DNA of 21,684 bases from JACNLN01 sp964626495 (GTDB taxonomy: Bacteria; Fidelibacterota; Marinisomatia; Marinisomatales; CAZVFT01). The position numbers were made by a program, and so were the translations under genes. The notes beneath the pieces were generated by a model. That model saw nothing but the letters and a program-made list of their open reading frames with translations. It did no database searches and was not told where the DNA came from. Within the stretch, counting starts at the first letter, position 1. Each line of letters begins with the position of its first letter. Shown piece after piece: positions 7,167 to 15,123 of this stretch. The stretch spans positions 1 to 21,684 of the forward strand of contig CAZVFT010000040.1 of the NCBI GenBank assembly GCA_964626495.1, written 5' to 3'.

Positions 7167-8861
7167 CTATTTCCGCTTTTCCATTTCTTCTGCCCTCAGT
7201 TCCTTTCTGAGTACCTTTCCAACCGTCGATTTTGGAAGTTCATCTCGGAATTCAATTTCAGTAGGCCATTTGTATTTTGCTAACCTGTCGTGGCAGAATT
7301 CAAGCATCTCTTCTTCTGTGGCTGTTTCACCTTCTTTAAGGATAATGAATACTTTTCCAGCTTCACCCCGTTTCTCGTGAGGAATTCCAATGCAGCAGGC
7401 TTCTTGAACTTTTGGATTTTCGTAATAAACTTCATCAATTTCCCGGGGATAAACATTTAATCCTCCAGAAATGATCATATCCTTTTTCCGATCTACAATG
7501 TAAAAATATCCGTCTTCATCCATAGTAGCGATATCGCCAGTGAAAAGCCAGCCATCTTGCACGGTTTCAGCAGTTGCGTCGGGACGGTTGTAGTACCCTT
7601 CCATAATTTGTGGACCTTTCATGAGAAGTTCACCGGGCTCTCCAACGGGTATTTCGATATCAGGATTTTCTAGATCCACTATTTTGCATTCAGTATCGGA
7701 AACAGGGATTCCTACGCTTCCAGCTTTTCGTTCCCCGCCAGCGAAAGGATTAATGTGAGTGACGGGAGAAGATTCTGTAAGTCCAAATCCTTCCACAATA
7801 ACAGAGCCTGTTATTTTTTCAAACTCTTGAAGCACTTCCACTGGGAGGGGAGCACTTCCAGAGAAACATCCTTTGATGGAAGTCATATCAACTTTTTGGA
7901 TCTTTGGATGATTGATAATCCCAATAAACATTGTGGGGACGAGAGGAGCAAATGTCGGTTTGAATTTAGTAATTGCTTCCAACAATTGGTCAGGCTGTGG
8001 CTTCGGAATGAGGATGTTGGTCCATCCATAGTAGATGGAAAAGTTCATTACACAGGTTAATCCGAAAACATGAAAGAAGGGAAGCGCACCAAGCATAATT
8101 TCTTCTCCAGGGTTGAATTGTGGGAACCACGAACTAATCTGTTGAACCTGAACGCTCATGTTTTTATGAGTAAGGATTACTCCCTTTGAGACTCCCGTAG
8201 TACCACCGGTGTACTGATAATTTGCAGGATCATCAATGGAGAGTTCAACTCCTTCTGTGCGGGGAGTTGCTGACTCCAGAACCTCTTTCCATTTGAATAC
8301 ATTATCTGCAGGTTTTACATCCGCTGCTAGTTTCTTCTTCTTCGCTACCAGGGGGAATAGGATATTTTTCGGAAAAGGAAGATAATCACCAATGGAAGTG
8401 TAGATGATCTCTTTTATACCCGTTTTTTCACGAAGATCAATCATTCTGTTTCCCAGCAAGTCAAGAGTAATCAGAATGGTTGATCCAGAATCATTAAACT
8501 GATGTTCCAGTTCTCGATCAGAGTAAAGAGGATTGTTCATTACAGTAATTGCGCCAATCTTCATGATAGCATAGTAACTGACAACAGCAGGGATAAGATT
8601 TGGGAGTAAAACAGCTACGCGATCGCCCTTTTTAACGCCAAAATCAGTCAGTACTCCTGCCATTTGGTTTACCATAGTGTTCAGTTCTGAAAAAGTGATT
8701 TTATATCCCTGGAAGATCAAAGCCGTTCTGTCCGGGAATTTTTCTACAGTTCTACTTAAATATTCCGGAAGACATACTTCTTCATAATCAACGTGTTCAG
8801 GGACACCAGACTCATAATTTGACAGCCAGGTTTTATCCTGGTAAGTGATTGTTGTACTCAT
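7167..8861 (-). CDS. fadD: Long-chain fatty-acid-CoA ligase
   Basis: A 564-residue ANL-superfamily acyl-CoA synthetase, which activates a fatty acid with ATP to acyl-AMP and then to acyl-CoA. The phosphate-binding loop YTGGTTGVSKG is at 217-227, the A5 motif GFGLTESSP at 358-366, and the ATP-ribose Asp in 'LFTGDIATMDEDGYF' at 439-453. The hinge 'DRKKDMIISGGLNVYPREIDE' spans 457-477, and the catalytic lysine is K549 in 'STVGKVLRKEL'. The length and the N-terminal 'YQDKTWLSNYESGVP' fit long-chain (FadD-type) enzymes. The ATG start has a strong Shine-Dalgarno sequence (AAGGAGGG on the minus strand, 8868-8875), the best in the window. It is transcribed divergently from the aldehyde oxidoreductase gene. 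Chain-length preference cannot be told from sequence. Confidence 0.9.
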   Translation of the reverse strand: MSTTITYQDKTWLSNYESGVPEHVDYEEVCLPEYLSRTVEKFPDRTALIFQGYKITFSELNTMVNQMAGVLTDFGVKKGDRVAVLLPNLIPAVVSYYAIMKIGAITVMNNPLYSDRELEHQFNDSGSTILITLDLLGNRMIDLREKTGIKEIIYTSIGDYLPFPKNILFPLVAKKKKLAADVKPADNVFKWKEVLESATPRTEGVELSIDDPANYQYTGGTTGVSKGVILTHKNMSVQVQQISSWFPQFNPGEEIMLGALPFFHVFGLTCVMNFSIYYGWTNILIPKPQPDQLLEAITKFKPTFAPLVPTMFIGIINHPKIQKVDMTSIKGCFSGSAPLPVEVLQEFEKITGSVIVEGFGLTESSPVTHINPFAGGERKAGSVGIPVSDTECKIVDLENPDIEIPVGEPGELLMKGPQIMEGYYNRPDATAETVQDGWLFTGDIATMDEDGYFYIVDRKKDMIISGGLNVYPREIDEVYYENPKVQEACCIGIPHEKRGEAGKVFIILKEGETATEEEMLEFCHDRLAKYKWPTEIEFRDELPKSTVGKVLRKELRAEEMEKRK

Positions 8862-9168
8862 AATGAACCCTCCTTGTTATTTTATAAATTAATTTAATAA
8901 ATGATGGCATTCTTTACAAGAAAATCAGATTTATTTTAAATTGTCTGAAATCAGTATTAAAAATTTCATTGTTTCATGTTCTGAAATTGGAATTGACCTC
9001 AAATAAATTTATAGAAATGTTTGTCTAATTATCCTATTTTCCCAAAAGTAATTGATGAGACATTACTTGATTTAGGTTAAAGATCATCAAAAAAGTAAAC
9101 ATAATGGTTTCATACCGACTTTACTTATCAAGGTTATAGAAGAAAATCTGGTTTGACCTGAGGAAATT
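8862..9168. other. Divergent intergenic region between fadD and aor
   Basis: This AT-rich region must carry the promoters for both flanking genes, since they are transcribed away from each other. It contains the fadD ribosome binding site at 8868-8875 and the oxidoreductase's GAGG just before its ATG. No consensus promoter with correct spacing was found: TTGACC at 8993-8998 is only 11 bases from TATAGA at 9010-9015. No small gene, RNA or riboswitch-like structure was recognised. Confidence 0.5.
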
Positions 9169-11031
9169 ATGAAAGAACTTATTGGTCCAAGTAATAAAGT
9201 GCTGGAAATAGATCTTTCATCTGAAAAGGTGGAAATCTACCACGTGACAAATAAGGAACGTCGGTTGTATCTGGGAGGAAAGGGATTAGGACTAAAGCTG
9301 CTTTTTGACCGTTTAGAACAGGGAATTGATCCTCTTAGTGGAGACAACATTATTGCATTTATGCCCGGTGTACTTGCAGGAACAGGTGCACCCTGTAGCG
9401 GTCGATTTGCAGCAGTAACCAAATCTCCTCTTACTGGGATTATGGCATCAGCAACCTGCGGGGGTCCTTTTGGTATTCAATTAAAAACAGCGGGATGGGA
9501 TGGATTGCTAATCAAAGGAAAAGCATCAAGACCCACGTATCTTGAAATTTCCTCAACGGGTGTCGAATTAAAAAATGCTGAGGAACTATGGGGAGATAAT
9601 CCAGATTCGGTGCAGGAAAAAATTGGTAATAAAAAGTCTGGAATTCTTGTTATTGGGGTTGCGGGTGAGAACCTTGTCAAGTTTGCTAATATCGTTTCTG
9701 GACATCGATTTTTAGGTCGTACGGGAATGGGTGCTGTTATGGGTTCAAAGAAATTAAAAGCTGTTGTAGTTAACGGAGGCGATTATCGGATCAGATCCAC
9801 GAATAAGAAAAAATTTACCAGAGTGAGGAAAAAGGCAAATCGGTATATCCAGCGAAATGAGGTGACTTCCCATACTTTGAGAAACTATGGCACACCTTTT
9901 TTGGCGAACATTATGAATAAAGGCAATCTGCTCACAATTAAAAACTTCATTACCGGTTCTGATGTTCATTCTCCGGATGTTTCTGGTGAAAAGATGAGGG
10001 AAAAGCACAAAACGGAACATTATACCTGTAAACCTTGCTCAATCCTGTGCAGTAAGAAAGGAGATTTTGACGGTCAAGAACTGGTTGTTCCGGAATTTCA
10101 GACTGTTGCTTTGTTGGGAACCAATATAGGTGTGTTCGATTCGGTAAAAATTGCAGAATGGAATCAAATATGTTCTGAAGTTGGAATGGATACAATATCC
10201 ACAGGTAATACCCTTTCCTGGGTGATGGAAGCTACAGAAAAGGGGTTGGTAGAAAGCGACTTAAAGTTCGGTTCTTCTGAAAAAATATCTAAGGCGCTGT
10301 ATGATATTGCTTACCTCAAAGGATTTGGAAAGAATATGGCTCAGGGTGTACGGGCACTTTCCCAAAAATATGGGGGTGAAGATTTTGCCATGCACGTGAA
10401 GGGATTGGAAATGTCAGCTTATGACTCTCGTGGCAGTTTTGGTCAGGGACTCGCCTATGCTGTTGCCAATCGCGGTGCCTGTCACCTTTCAGCATATATT
10501 GTTGGACTTGAAATCTTGTTTAGTTTCCTTAAACCAGATACTATCCGTGCGAAAGCCAACTTTACCAAGTTTTTTGAAAGTGTGCACTGCTGCATCAATT
10601 CCCTGAATACCTGTCTATTTACCCTTTTTGCCTTTCCTTTGGAATCTCCTCTTATGAAGTATACACCAAGGTCAATCATCGGATTCTTCATGCAGAATTT
10701 GTCGAATATAACGATAAAATTTGTAGACTTCAGCATCTATACAAAACTGTGGTCAGCAGTAACGGGTATCAAGATATCCAACAGAAATTATCTCAAAGCT
10801 GGAGACAGAATCCATGTTCTTGAACGATATATGAACACACGGGAGGGAATCTCAAAAAAAGATGATACCCTGCCACCGCGTCTACTGAAGGAATGGCGAT
10901 TAGGCGATCCTGATAAAAGAAAAGTTCCTCTGGAAAAGATGTTAGAAAAATATTATAAAATTCGGAGATATGACGGAAATGGAATTCCGACGGGAAGAGT
11001 TTTACGAAAACTGAAGATAATTACTTCATAA
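9169..11031 (+). CDS. aor: Aldehyde:ferredoxin oxidoreductase, tungsten-type
   Basis: A 620-residue member of the AOR family, which oxidises aldehydes to carboxylic acids and reduces ferredoxin with a bis-tungstopterin cofactor and one [4Fe-4S] cluster. The N-terminal domain has 'RLYLGGKGLGLKLLFD' and 'APCSGRFAAVTKSPLTG', where the pterin is usually contacted. The cluster motif C287-x2-C290-x3-C294 (YTCKPCSILC) and the distal C482 (NSLNTCLF) fall almost where Pyrococcus furiosus AOR has C288, C291, C295 and C494. The second pterin region is seen as 'VKGLEMSAYDSRGSFGQGL' with 'NRGACHL'. A GAGG site precedes the ATG by about 6 bases. It is cytoplasmic by lack of a signal peptide. The rnf genes begin 120 bases downstream on the same strand, so its ferredoxin product can feed Rnf. 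Which aldehyde it uses is not clear. Confidence 0.9.
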   Translation: MKELIGPSNKVLEIDLSSEKVEIYHVTNKERRLYLGGKGLGLKLLFDRLEQGIDPLSGDNIIAFMPGVLAGTGAPCSGRFAAVTKSPLTGIMASATCGGPFGIQLKTAGWDGLLIKGKASRPTYLEISSTGVELKNAEELWGDNPDSVQEKIGNKKSGILVIGVAGENLVKFANIVSGHRFLGRTGMGAVMGSKKLKAVVVNGGDYRIRSTNKKKFTRVRKKANRYIQRNEVTSHTLRNYGTPFLANIMNKGNLLTIKNFITGSDVHSPDVSGEKMREKHKTEHYTCKPCSILCSKKGDFDGQELVVPEFQTVALLGTNIGVFDSVKIAEWNQICSEVGMDTISTGNTLSWVMEATEKGLVESDLKFGSSEKISKALYDIAYLKGFGKNMAQGVRALSQKYGGEDFAMHVKGLEMSAYDSRGSFGQGLAYAVANRGACHLSAYIVGLEILFSFLKPDTIRAKANFTKFFESVHCCINSLNTCLFTLFAFPLESPLMKYTPRSIIGFFMQNLSNITIKFVDFSIYTKLWSAVTGIKISNRNYLKAGDRIHVLERYMNTREGISKKDDTLPPRLLKEWRLGDPDKRKVPLEKMLEKYYKIRRYDGNGIPTGRVLRKLKIITS

Positions 11032-11151
11032 AATCTAAGTCCACATTATTTTTGTTGATATACTTATTAATTATTTTAAAAAATATAAGTAAACTTTTTT
11101 CCATATTTAACCTAAGAAAGTCTATACATATCAGATTTCAGAATATCCAAG

Positions 11152-12477
11152 GTGAAAGTCCACACATTTAAAAAAGGTATACACCCGGTAGAATTTAAAC
11201 GTTATACTTCATCTAAAAAAATTGAAGTCCTATCCTTACCGGATGATGTATATATTCCTCTCCAGCAACATTTTGGTGTTTGCTGTGATCCCCTGGTGAA
11301 AAAGGGAGATGAGGTAAAAACGGGACAGCTCATCGGTGTCAGCGACGCATTTATTTCAAGCCCAATTCATGCCACAGTAACAGGTGTGGTGAAAGCTGTC
11401 TGTTCATTTCCTCATCCTGCAGGTGGATATGTTCAAACCATACATATCCATCGGACTGGTAATGATGAATGGGATTTGCTCCCAGCTTATGAAGATTGGA
11501 AATCTATTTCAATAAAAAAGCTAAATAGTCAGATAAGAGATGCAGGCATTGTGGGGCTGGGTGGAGCAGCGTTTCCAACACACGTAAAGTTGGCACCTCC
11601 AGAGGAGAAACCGATCGATACATTTATCTTGAATGGATGTGAATGTGAACCGTATTTGACAGCAGATCATCGGGTGATGGTAGAAATGGCAGAAAAAGTA
11701 CTCACAGGAATGAAAATTTTAATGAGAGTTCTTGGGGTAGGAAAAGGATATATTGGTATTGAAATGAATAAACCCGATGCCATTGATATTATGAGTGCAA
11801 AAGCAGCTCAATCTGGTTCCGATATTCAGGTTACACCATTGGAGGTTAAATATCCACAGGGGGCAGAGAAGATGTTGATTTATGCCATCCTCAAGCGGAA
11901 GGTCCCGGCCGGCGGACTTCCCATGGATGTGGGGGTTGTAGTGAATAATGTTGGTACCGCAGTTTCGGTAACTGAAGCTGTCACAGAAGGAAAACCCCTT
12001 ATTCAACGGGTGGTCACAGTAACGGGTGATAGAATAAAAGAACCAAAAAATTTGTTAATGCGAATTGGAACTCCCTTTCAACATGCAATTGATTATTGCA
12101 ACGGACTTATGAATGGAACTGCAAAAGTATTTATGGGAGGTCCTATGATGGGAATTGCCCAGCACAATCTTTCTGTTCCAGTAGTGAAAGCTACCAGCGG
12201 TATTGTTGCTTCTACTCGTGTCAGGGAATTGGAATCGCTGCCGTGCATACGATGTGGGAATTGTGTGAGATCCTGTTCGATGTATCTGGTTCCCACCAGA
12301 TTGGCACGACTCTCTGAGTTGGGGAATTATTCCGAAGCTTATGAATTGGGGATATTGAATTGTGTAGAGTGTGGATCATGTGCCTTTGAATGTCCTTCAT
12401 CTATTCCACTTGTCCAATGGATACGAGTGGGGAAATTGCGTGTTGGAGAAATGCTGCAACAACAGGCGAAAAATTAA
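11152..12477 (+). CDS. rnfC: Rnf complex subunit C, NADH-binding iron-sulfur protein
   Basis: A 441-residue peripheral subunit of the Rnf complex, carrying the NAD(H)/FMN site and two [4Fe-4S] clusters. The N-terminal RnfC barrel-sandwich domain is seen as 'HTFKKGIHPVEFK' and 'PLVKKGDEVKTGQLIGVSDA', where Lys-rich strands resemble biotinyl-type hybrid domains. The NAD/FMN-binding part has 'GIVGLGGAAFPTHVKL' and 'LNGCECEPYLTADHR'. Cluster ligands are C365-x2-C368-x2-C371-x3-C375 and C404-x2-C407-x2-C410-x3-C414P. Its length equals that of clostridial-type RnfC, without the long proteobacterial C-terminal repeats. The start is GTG at 11152 with only a weak AAGG before it. It opens the rnfCDG part of the operon; rnfD follows after one base. 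Confidence 0.93.
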   Translation: MKVHTFKKGIHPVEFKRYTSSKKIEVLSLPDDVYIPLQQHFGVCCDPLVKKGDEVKTGQLIGVSDAFISSPIHATVTGVVKAVCSFPHPAGGYVQTIHIHRTGNDEWDLLPAYEDWKSISIKKLNSQIRDAGIVGLGGAAFPTHVKLAPPEEKPIDTFILNGCECEPYLTADHRVMVEMAEKVLTGMKILMRVLGVGKGYIGIEMNKPDAIDIMSAKAAQSGSDIQVTPLEVKYPQGAEKMLIYAILKRKVPAGGLPMDVGVVVNNVGTAVSVTEAVTEGKPLIQRVVTVTGDRIKEPKNLLMRIGTPFQHAIDYCNGLMNGTAKVFMGGPMMGIAQHNLSVPVVKATSGIVASTRVRELESLPCIRCGNCVRSCSMYLVPTRLARLSELGNYSEAYELGILNCVECGSCAFECPSSIPLVQWIRVGKLRVGEMLQQQAKN

Positions 12478-12478
12478 G

Positions 12479-13531
12479 ATGATAGAAGAGAAGAGTAATA
12501 TCAATGGAGGAAGAAGTACGGAAGCTTCCAAACCAAAAAAGAAGCCGGATCCAAGAAAAAAATTATACCAGCCTGAGCGAGTACTGATACTGGCATCCAG
12601 TCCGCATCTCAGTTCTACTGAAAGTGTTTATAAGATTATGTGGAGCGTGGTAGGTGCTCTGGTACCCGCCGTCGCGGCTTCCATTTATTTTTTCGGTTTT
12701 TCTGCTCTCTGGATGATATTGAGTTGTGTCCTTGCTGCTCTTGTAACGGAAGCAATCATTAATTTTGTGAAAAAAGATGGTTTGAAAATCAAAGATGGCA
12801 GTGCGGTGATTACTGGACTTTTACTGGCTTTAACTTTACCTCCATCCTTTTCTATTAGTGGGGGCGTTCTGGGGGCTGTTTTTGGAATAGCTATTGGAAA
12901 ACAGATTTTTGGAGGACTTGGATATAACATCTTCAATCCCGCACTGCTTGGAAGGGCATTTCTCCAAGCAGCATTTCCCGTCGCTATGACTACTTGGACT
13001 TACCCCCAAACCGCAAAATATGCTACGATTGATGCAGTTTCGACAGCGACTCCTCTTGGAATGTTTAAATTTGAACATATTCTTACTGATTATAATGATT
13101 TGTTGTTAGGGAATGTGAGTGGTTCTCTTGGTGAAACTTCGGTGATTGCCATATTTCTTGGCGCATTGTACCTGATTGTCAAGCGTTATGCAGACTGGCG
13201 AATACCTGTTAGTTTTATTGGGACAGTTTTTTTGGTTGGAGGACTGTTCTGGCAAGTTGATCCTGTGAAATATCCGGATCCTGTTTTTCATCTCCTGTCC
13301 GGTGGGTTGATGCTTGGAGCCTTTTTCATGGCGACCGATATGGTGACGTCTCCCATAACACCAAAAGGATCGTGGATTTTTGGTGTTGGTGCGGGAATTC
13401 TTCTCTTAATGATCCGTCTGTATGGTGGTCTATCGGAAGGAGTAATGTACTCAATTCTCCTTATGAATGCTGTAACTCCTCTGATTAATCGATATACCCG
13501 ACCTAAATATTTTGGAGAGGTACGAGCATGA
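12479..13531 (+). CDS. rnfD: Rnf complex membrane subunit D
   Basis: A 350-residue integral membrane subunit homologous to NqrB, with a covalently bound FMN. The start chosen is the ATG at 12479, one base after the rnfC stop (TAA-G-ATG); an in-frame upstream ATG would overlap rnfC by more than 100 bases and is not needed. The N-terminus (about 1-50) is charged and cytoplasmic, ending in 'LILASSPHL'. Some eight or nine hydrophobic helices follow, with 'GSAVITGLLLALTLPPS' and 'NIFNPALLGRAFL'. The flavinylation motif is 'DAVSTATPLG', with T191 the expected FMN-carrying threonine. 'FFMATDMVTSPITPKG' is another family signature. The stop overlaps the rnfG start (ATGA), pointing to translational coupling. 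Confidence 0.93.
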   Translation: MIEEKSNINGGRSTEASKPKKKPDPRKKLYQPERVLILASSPHLSSTESVYKIMWSVVGALVPAVAASIYFFGFSALWMILSCVLAALVTEAIINFVKKDGLKIKDGSAVITGLLLALTLPPSFSISGGVLGAVFGIAIGKQIFGGLGYNIFNPALLGRAFLQAAFPVAMTTWTYPQTAKYATIDAVSTATPLGMFKFEHILTDYNDLLLGNVSGSLGETSVIAIFLGALYLIVKRYADWRIPVSFIGTVFLVGGLFWQVDPVKYPDPVFHLLSGGLMLGAFFMATDMVTSPITPKGSWIFGVGAGILLLMIRLYGGLSEGVMYSILLMNAVTPLINRYTRPKYFGEVRA

Positions 13532-14127
13532 GTACATCCGCTAAAATGATTCTTGTCTTAACAATTATTACAATTCTATCGGGTGGAATACTCTCCAGTT
13601 GGGATGCCATTACGAAACCGAAGATTGAAGTCCACCGACTGAGAGCACTGAAGAAGGCTATTTCAGAGGTTCTCCCACCTTATAACTATTACAATGAACT
13701 TGTTGCGGATGGAATCACCTTTTATGTGGGGAGAAAGGAAGAAATGGAAGGTCCGGTTGCTATCGCATTTAAAGCCGATGGGAGCGGATTTCAGGGGAAT
13801 CTCGTAATGATGATTGGGATTTCACCTGATTTTAAGACCCTTACTGGAATTAAAATACTGGAACAGATTGAAACTCCGGGGTTGGGGACAAAAATTGTAA
13901 AAGATCCTTCAAATAAGAATAATCCATTCTGGTTTCCTGAACAGTTTCGAGGTGTAGTAACTGAACCGGAAATTGGGGTAGTAAAAAATCGGAAACCCGA
14001 AAATCCCACCGATATTCAAGCTGTGTCTGGTGCCACGATTACATCAAGAGCTGTGGTTCGAATCCTGAATGACACTATTAAAAAATTTAAATTAGTTTAT
14101 CAGAAAATTCACGCACAAGCAAAATAG
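13528..14127 (+). CDS. rnfG: Rnf complex subunit G, FMN-binding
   Basis: A 199-residue subunit homologous to NqrC, anchored by one N-terminal helix (MILVLTIITILSGGILSS) with its FMN domain outside the cytoplasmic membrane. The covalent FMN motif is 'VSGATITSRAVV', with T170 as attachment residue. 'ILEQIETPGLGTKI' is the usual family segment before it. The start overlaps the rnfD stop by four bases. In most genomes rnfE follows directly; here about 1 kb of repeat-rich DNA with a DUF559 gene separates them. Confidence 0.93.
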   Translation: MSTSAKMILVLTIITILSGGILSSWDAITKPKIEVHRLRALKKAISEVLPPYNYYNELVADGITFYVGRKEEMEGPVAIAFKADGSGFQGNLVMMIGISPDFKTLTGIKILEQIETPGLGTKIVKDPSNKNNPFWFPEQFRGVVTEPEIGVVKNRKPENPTDIQAVSGATITSRAVVRILNDTIKKFKLVYQKIHAQAK

Positions 14128-14162
14128 TGAAAAAAAGTTGTAAATATGTAGAGTACAAAAGT

Positions 14163-14207
14163 AACACACCCCGTCTGCTTCGCATCCACCCCTCTGAAGA
14201 GGGGACT
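14163..14207 (+). repeat. Repeat unit A1 (solo)
   Basis: A 45-base unit beginning AACACACCCCGTC and ending ACCCCTCTGAAGAGGGGACT. Its 3' half forms a hairpin (CCCCTCT-ga-AGAGGGG). It matches the unit at 15049-15093 at 44 of 45 bases. It lies 35 bases after the rnfG stop. No T-run follows, so it is not a standard terminator. Confidence 0.85.
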
Positions 14208-14431
14208 AATAATAAGAATAAACACCATCGTATGAATTCTGGATGCTCATCTCCCCAAAGGGATCTTCAACAAGAGGGAGGCTAAATATTTGGATATTTG
14301 CAATAAAAAAAGATATCACTCAATTTTGGATTTAATAAACAATAAATTAAGAGTTTTTGGGTAACAATTACTTATGATGATAGAGATGTTGGTTAATTGC
14401 AAATAGATGGAAGAAGATTTTAAAATACAAG
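14208..14431. other. AT-rich spacer between repeat units
   Basis: No gene is seen in this 224-base spacer. It holds a CTCCCC...AGGGAG inverted pair at about 14251-14280 and a perfect 9-base inverted repeat, ATTTGCAAT (14296-14304) and ATTGCAAAT (14396-14404). It may be an eroded internal part of an older copy of the element, but no similarity to the DUF559 gene is visible by eye. Confidence 0.4.
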
Positions 14432-14479
14432 AGTCCCCTCTCCAGAGGGGTATCCGCCAATCGGCGGAGGGGGTGTGTT
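14432..14479 (-). repeat. Repeat unit B1, left end of DUF559 element
   Basis: The inverse of the A-type units. It contains the hairpin CCCCTCT-cc-AGAGGGG (14435-14450), a second hairpin TCCGCC-aatc-GGCGGA (14453-14468), and the end GGGGGTGTGTT. The GGAGG at 14466-14470 lies 9 bases before the DUF559 ATG, so the repeat itself supplies the ribosome binding site. Confidence 0.75.
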
Positions 14480-14890
14480 ATGAAACGTAAGATAATTCCA
14501 TATAATCCCAAACTGAAAAATGTTGCAAGAATGTTACGGAAGAATATGACGTTATCTGAAATAATACTATGGTATCATTTAAAGGGGAAAAAAATGAGGG
14601 GATATGATTTTCATCGGCAGAAACCTCTCGGGAATTTCATAGTTGATTTTTATTGTAATGAACTTAGTTTGGCAATAGAAATTGATGGTGAAAGTCATGA
14701 TTATAGAATTGGTAAAGATGTTCAAAGACAAAAGCAATTGGAATCGCTTGGAGTCAATTTTTTACGGTTTGATGATTTAGAAGTAAAGAAAAATTTAGCA
14801 GGTGTGTTAACCGCTATTGAGGATTGGATCATTGAATACGAAAAGAACACACCCCGTCTGCTTCGCATCCACCCATACGATGATCGCTGA
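14480..14890 (+). CDS. DUF559 family PD-(D/E)XK nuclease-like protein
   Basis: A 136-residue protein of the DUF559 family, whose fold is related to Vsr and other PD-(D/E)XK nucleases; no biochemical role is firmly established. Conserved elements are 'MTLSEIILWYHLKGKKMRG' (23-41), 'DFHRQKPLGNFIVDFYCN' (43-60) and 'LAIEIDGESHD' (64-74). Candidate catalytic or metal residues are E27, D56, E67, D69 and H73, with Q47 and R46 in the 'HRQ' motif. All the usual family residues are in place, so the protein may be active. Its Shine-Dalgarno sequence lies in the left repeat, and its last residues (KNTPRLLRIHP) are encoded by the right repeat unit. It lies in the same direction as the rnf genes and interrupts them. 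Confidence 0.85.
   Translation: MKRKIIPYNPKLKNVARMLRKNMTLSEIILWYHLKGKKMRGYDFHRQKPLGNFIVDFYCNELSLAIEIDGESHDYRIGKDVQRQKQLESLGVNFLRFDDLEVKKNLAGVLTAIEDWIIEYEKNTPRLLRIHPYDDR
14846..14874 (+). repeat. Repeat unit A3 (truncated), encodes DUF559 C-terminus
   Basis: Twenty-nine bases, beginning AACACACCCCGTC, identical to the first 29 bases of the units at 14163 and 15049. The hairpin half is missing: after CCACCC the sequence changes to ATACGATGATCGC. It is in frame with the nuclease gene and codes for most of its tail. Confidence 0.8.
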
Positions 14891-14907
14891 CGGTGACAGA
14901 ATAAAAA

Positions 14908-14956
14908 AGTCCCCTCTTGAGAGGGGAGAGTCCCGCCACTGCGGGACGGGGTGTGA
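14908..14956 (-). repeat. Repeat unit B2
   Basis: An inverse unit with hairpins CCCCTCT-tg-AGAGGGG (14911-14926) and TCCCGC-cact-GCGGGA (14931-14946), ending GGGGTGTG. The middle hairpin differs from that of B1 but keeps the same architecture, so the stem is conserved while the sequence varies. Its closest relative in the window is the unit at 6978-7025. Confidence 0.75.
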
Positions 14957-15048
14957 TAAAAAACGTAGTCAATCAAAAAAACGTAAGTTGAATGGAAATA
15001 AACAACAATTATTCTAAAAAAATGGATATTAGTAAATAGAATGTCAAT

Positions 15049-15093
15049 AACACACCCCGTCTGCTTCGCATCCACCCCTCTGAAGAGTGGACT
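15049..15093 (+). repeat. Repeat unit A2, just upstream of rnfE
   Basis: Matches the unit at 14163-14207 at 44 of 45 bases; one G-to-T change (GAGTGG) weakens its hairpin. It ends 30 bases before the rnfE ATG and so forms part of the rnfE leader if transcription reads through from rnfG. Confidence 0.85.
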
Positions 15094-15123
15094 AAAAAGT
15101 TCAATTATTATATTTGTATAACG

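Larger units (their letters stand above)
14432..14874 (+). mobile_element. Putative DUF559 nuclease element inside the rnf operon
   Basis: A unit made of an inverted repeat on the left (14432-14479), a DUF559 gene, and a direct-orientation repeat on the right (14846-14874, truncated). The left end reads AGTCCCCTCT...GTGTGTT, and the right begins AACACACC; intact right copies elsewhere in the window end AGAGGGGACT, so the two ends are mutual inverted repeats. It splits rnfG from rnfE. No transposase is present and no target duplication was found. Calling it mobile is inference from the repeat architecture, the second deleted copy at 14908-15093 and the unusual location. Confidence 0.5.
14908..15093 (+). 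mobile_element. Internally deleted copy of the DUF559 element
   Basis: A 186-base unit bounded by an inverted unit (14908-14956) and an A-type unit (15049-15093), the same arrangement as the full element next to it but without the gene. Just after the left repeat, the sequence 'GTGTGATAAAAAACGTAG' resembles 'GTGTGTTATGAAACGTAAG' at the start of the intact DUF559 gene, suggesting a vestige of the same ORF start. It looks like a MITE-type non-autonomous derivative. This is inference from alignment by eye. Confidence 0.45.

Noticed and set aside
8993..9015. TTGACC and TATAGA as a promoter for the aldehyde oxidoreductase gene
   Set aside because: Only 11 bases separate the two boxes, too few for a sigma70-type promoter.
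12371..12478. In-frame upstream start that would lengthen RnfD by 36 residues
   Set aside because: It lies inside rnfC, and the added residues look like out-of-frame translation of its iron-sulfur motif. The ATG at 12479, one base after the rnfC stop, fits the family N-terminus.
14226..14882. 9-base inverted pair CATCGTATG (14226-14234) and CATACGATG (14874-14882) as element ends
   Set aside because: The pair is short, does not coincide with the repeat borders and may be chance; it was not used to define the element.
14163..15093. CRISPR-like array of regularly spaced repeats
   Set aside because: The units alternate in orientation, their spacings vary from tens to hundreds of bases, and no cas genes are present.
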